Notes under the pieces: generated by a model
The model's input: only the letters and a program-made list of their open reading frames with translations
Database searches by the model: none
Told to the model about the DNA's origin: nothing
Translations under genes and position numbers: made by a program
NCBI GenBank assembly: GCA_020059765.1
Contig: JAGVBM010000245.1
Coordinates: forward strand, 1-6,891
Source of the DNA: Bacillota bacterium
GTDB taxonomy: Bacteria > Bacillota > Bacilli > Tumebacillales > Effusibacillaceae
Reading direction: 5' to 3'
DNA length: 6,891 bases
Shown here: positions 5,338-6,891 of the stretch, one piece after another
Layout of the letters: every line of letters begins with the position of its first letter
Position numbering within the stretch: the first letter of the stretch is position 1

Positions 5338-6423
5338 TTAATGGCTGATCTTGGTCAGGCCGATTTTTTCAGTCAATCGCTCCGCCATTTCCTCAAATAC
5401 CTGGCCCTGAATGGTGTCTTTCGCAAAGATACCGCTTCCGGAAGCGGTTGCAACACCGAGCGGAATTTGTCCGAGCATTTCCGCTTCCAGTTCCCGCGCC
5501 AGTTTTTCCCCGCCGCCTTGACCAAAGATATAATGTTTTTCCCCATTTGTTTCGAAGTAGGACATGTTTTCAATGACACCCAACACTTCATGGTCGGTAC
5601 GAAGCGCCATGGTACCCGCGCGGGCTGCCACTTCGGTCGCGTTGGATTGCGGGGTGGTTACGATCACTTCTTTGCTCTTCGGCAACATTTGGTGGATGTC
5701 CAAGGCAACGTCGCCGGTACCCGGAGGCAAGTCCAACAAAAGAACATCCAGGTCGCCCCAGTATACTTCATTGAAGAAGTTGCGCAGCATTTTGCCCAAC
5801 ATCGGTCCGCGCCAAACGACCGGGTTATTGTCATGCACGAAGAAACCCATCGAAATAATCTTGACGCCTTCCTCCTGAACGGGCATCAACAGGTTGTCCA
5901 CCAAAGTGGGTTTGCGATCTCCCAATTGAAAGATATTCGGCAAACTGAACCCGTAAATATCCGCGTCAATTACTCCGACGCGGTACCCTTGCCGCGCCAA
6001 TGCAACCGCCAGATTTGCTGTCACGGTCGATTTTCCCACACCGCCTTTACCGGAGGCCACTGCAACAAATTGCGTTTTCGTATCCTCTCGCAGCAGCGGA
6101 GGAGTTTGCGGTTGTCCCAATAGCTGCAGCGGATCCTGCTTGGGGCGAATTTTATCCGCAAATTTTTTCCGATCTTCTTCTGTCATGGTTCCTAAGATTA
6201 CATCAAAGGATTTGACACCGGACACAGCCGCCAGGGCGGCGCGAACATCTTCCTCGATTTTATTGCGAAGCGGACAACCCGCCACTGTCAGAAGCACTTC
6301 CACTGTCACATGGTCGCCTTGAATATCGATACGTTTGACCATGTCCAATTCTACGATGCTTTTGTGAACTTCCGGATCTTCGACTTCCCGTAACGCATCC
6401 AAAATCGCCTGTTCTGTAATCAT
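5338..6423 (-). CDS. salA: Mrp/NBP35-family P-loop ATPase, SalA type
   Basis: A 361-residue cytoplasmic protein from the ATG at 6423 (10 nt after GGAGG). A second in-frame ATG at 6456 has AGGAGG only 4 nt upstream and would add 11 residues (372). I prefer 6423 because MITEQAILDAL is the family-like N-terminus. Numbered from 6423, an N-terminal DUF59/MIP18-like domain (~1-90, with AGCPLR at 48-53) precedes the ATPase. Its motifs are SGKGGVGKST (deviant Walker A, 124-133), DADIYGFSLPN (153-163) and LLDLPPGTGD (209-218). Mrp/ApbC proteins usually carry Fe-S clusters through a C-terminal CxxC after the NMSYF segment; here that place reads FETNGEKHYIFG, without Cys. The only Cys is in AGCPLR. This favours a SalA-like regulatory ATPase (B. 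subtilis SalA relieves ScoC repression) over an Fe-S scaffold. It follows cwlD on the same strand. Confidence 0.9.
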   Translation of the reverse strand: MITEQAILDALREVEDPEVHKSIVELDMVKRIDIQGDHVTVEVLLTVAGCPLRNKIEEDVRAALAAVSGVKSFDVILGTMTEEDRKKFADKIRPKQDPLQLLGQPQTPPLLREDTKTQFVAVASGKGGVGKSTVTANLAVALARQGYRVGVIDADIYGFSLPNIFQLGDRKPTLVDNLLMPVQEEGVKIISMGFFVHDNNPVVWRGPMLGKMLRNFFNEVYWGDLDVLLLDLPPGTGDVALDIHQMLPKSKEVIVTTPQSNATEVAARAGTMALRTDHEVLGVIENMSYFETNGEKHYIFGQGGGEKLARELEAEMLGQIPLGVATASGSGIFAKDTIQGQVFEEMAERLTEKIGLTKISH

Positions 6424-6518
6424 CACATGTACACCTCCGTATTCGACAACTTCCATTTTACCTCCTAAATGAAATTCCTACAAATGATCTGGCTTACATT
6501 TTTGCGGTTCAATCTCGA

Positions 6519-6891
6519 TCAAGGCTGATTTTCCCCATGTGTGGCTTGCCCGGGAACGGACATGTAGTGCAGAATTCCTTCGTACATGGCATATGCCACC
6601 TTCTTTTGATAAGATTTTTGTTTTAAGAGAGCGCTTTCCTCCGAATTCGACAAAAATCCCACTTCTGCCAGCACCGCCGGAATATGGGAATGACGCAGCA
6701 GGTAGAGATCCCCTTGCGGTTCGATGTCCCGTTTTGTATTCAATTCTTTTTTGAACTGGGTTTGAATAGCCGCTGCCAATTGCTTGCTTTGTTCCAATTC
6801 CGAGTCAAAAAATACTTGTGCCCCTTTGCCGCCTCCAGGGTTTGAATTCAGATGGATGGATAAAAAGAGGTCCGTTTGATGTTCACGGATC
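6519..6891 (-). CDS. cwlD: Spore cortex N-acetylmuramoyl-L-alanine amidase CwlD, 3' part
   Basis: The last 123 codons of an Amidase_3-family cell-wall amidase; the 5' half lies beyond the right edge. Visible motifs are DLFLSIHLNSNPGGGKGAQVFF, whose His (13th visible residue) is a zinc ligand, and IPAVLAEVGFLSN, whose Glu (76th visible) is the catalytic residue. The first zinc-binding region (HGG and Glu) is outside the window. The protein ends with a polar tail, SVPGQATHGENQP. An internal TTG at 6797 could be mistaken for the start, but the frame stays open and homologous up to 6891. CwlD is about 237 residues in B. subtilis; with PdaA it makes muramic-delta-lactam in the spore cortex, the mark recognised by germination lytic enzymes. 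No terminator separates it from salA downstream, so read-through is likely. Confidence 0.93.
   Translation of the reverse strand, partial: IREHQTDLFLSIHLNSNPGGGKGAQVFFDSELEQSKQLAAAIQTQFKKELNTKRDIEPQGDLYLLRHSHIPAVLAEVGFLSNSEESALLKQKSYQKKVAYAMYEGILHYMSVPGQATHGENQP

Noticed and set aside
5341..6123. 260-codon plus-strand ORF opposite salA
   Set aside because: Antisense shadow of a clearly homologous ATPase gene; no recognisable motifs.
6484..6512. Promoter for salA: TTGAAC, 17 bp, GATCAT on the minus strand
   Set aside because: Both hexamers match only 4 of 6, so it is not distinguishable from chance; read-through from cwlD is an adequate explanation.

Overview
The window is a chromosomal segment of an endospore-forming member of the Bacillales (Firmicutes). 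The evidence is strong AGGAGG-type ribosome binding sites, ordinary sigma-A-like and one very clear sigma-G promoter, and a set of sporulation/germination genes (cwlD, a salA/mrp-type ATPase gene, gerD, kbaA, pdaB) in the same order and alternating orientation that I recall from Bacillus subtilis and relatives. The moderate GC content and protein style would suit an Alicyclobacillaceae/Effusibacillus-like lineage, but that placement is a guess.

Layout from left to right. (1) 1-640: remains of an assimilatory sulfate-reduction operon on the minus strand. The first 45 codons of cysH are joined out of frame to the last ~59 codons of sat, so this is a deletion scar rather than a gene. A promoter -10 lies upstream. 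The rocF terminator separates it from arginase. (2) 644-1543 (-): complete arginase gene rocF. (3) 1693-2275 (+): two overlapping, probably translationally coupled genes, one for an 82-residue acidic soluble protein and one for a 114-residue membrane protein; neither has a known function. (4) 2334-2924 (-): a SpoIIM/DUF95-family membrane protein, divergent from (5) pdaB at 3018-3785 (+), the sporulation polysaccharide-deacetylase-like protein. (6) kbaA, 3832-4383 (-), the KinB-pathway activator, divergent from (7) gerD, 4506-5255 (+), a germination lipoprotein with an unusual charged tail and a textbook sigma-G promoter. (8) salA/mrp, 5338-6423 (-), convergent with gerD across a shared terminator hairpin. 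(9) the 3' part of cwlD, 6519-6891 (-), running off the right edge.

Functionally, 2.3-6.9 kb is a sporulation/germination neighbourhood: KbaA acts at initiation through KinB, PdaB and CwlD act on spore cortex/peptidoglycan, and GerD relays the germinant signal in the spore inner membrane. Arginase next to this block also occurs in other Bacillales as far as I recall. I found no phage, IS element, CRISPR, tRNA or rRNA, and no convincing novel multi-gene system. The observations most worth a second look are the cysH/sat scar, the unknown overlapping gene pair, the GerD repeat/tail architecture, a 15-bp tandem duplication that duplicates the kbaA stop codon, and the cysteine-poor SalA-type ATPase with two candidate starts.
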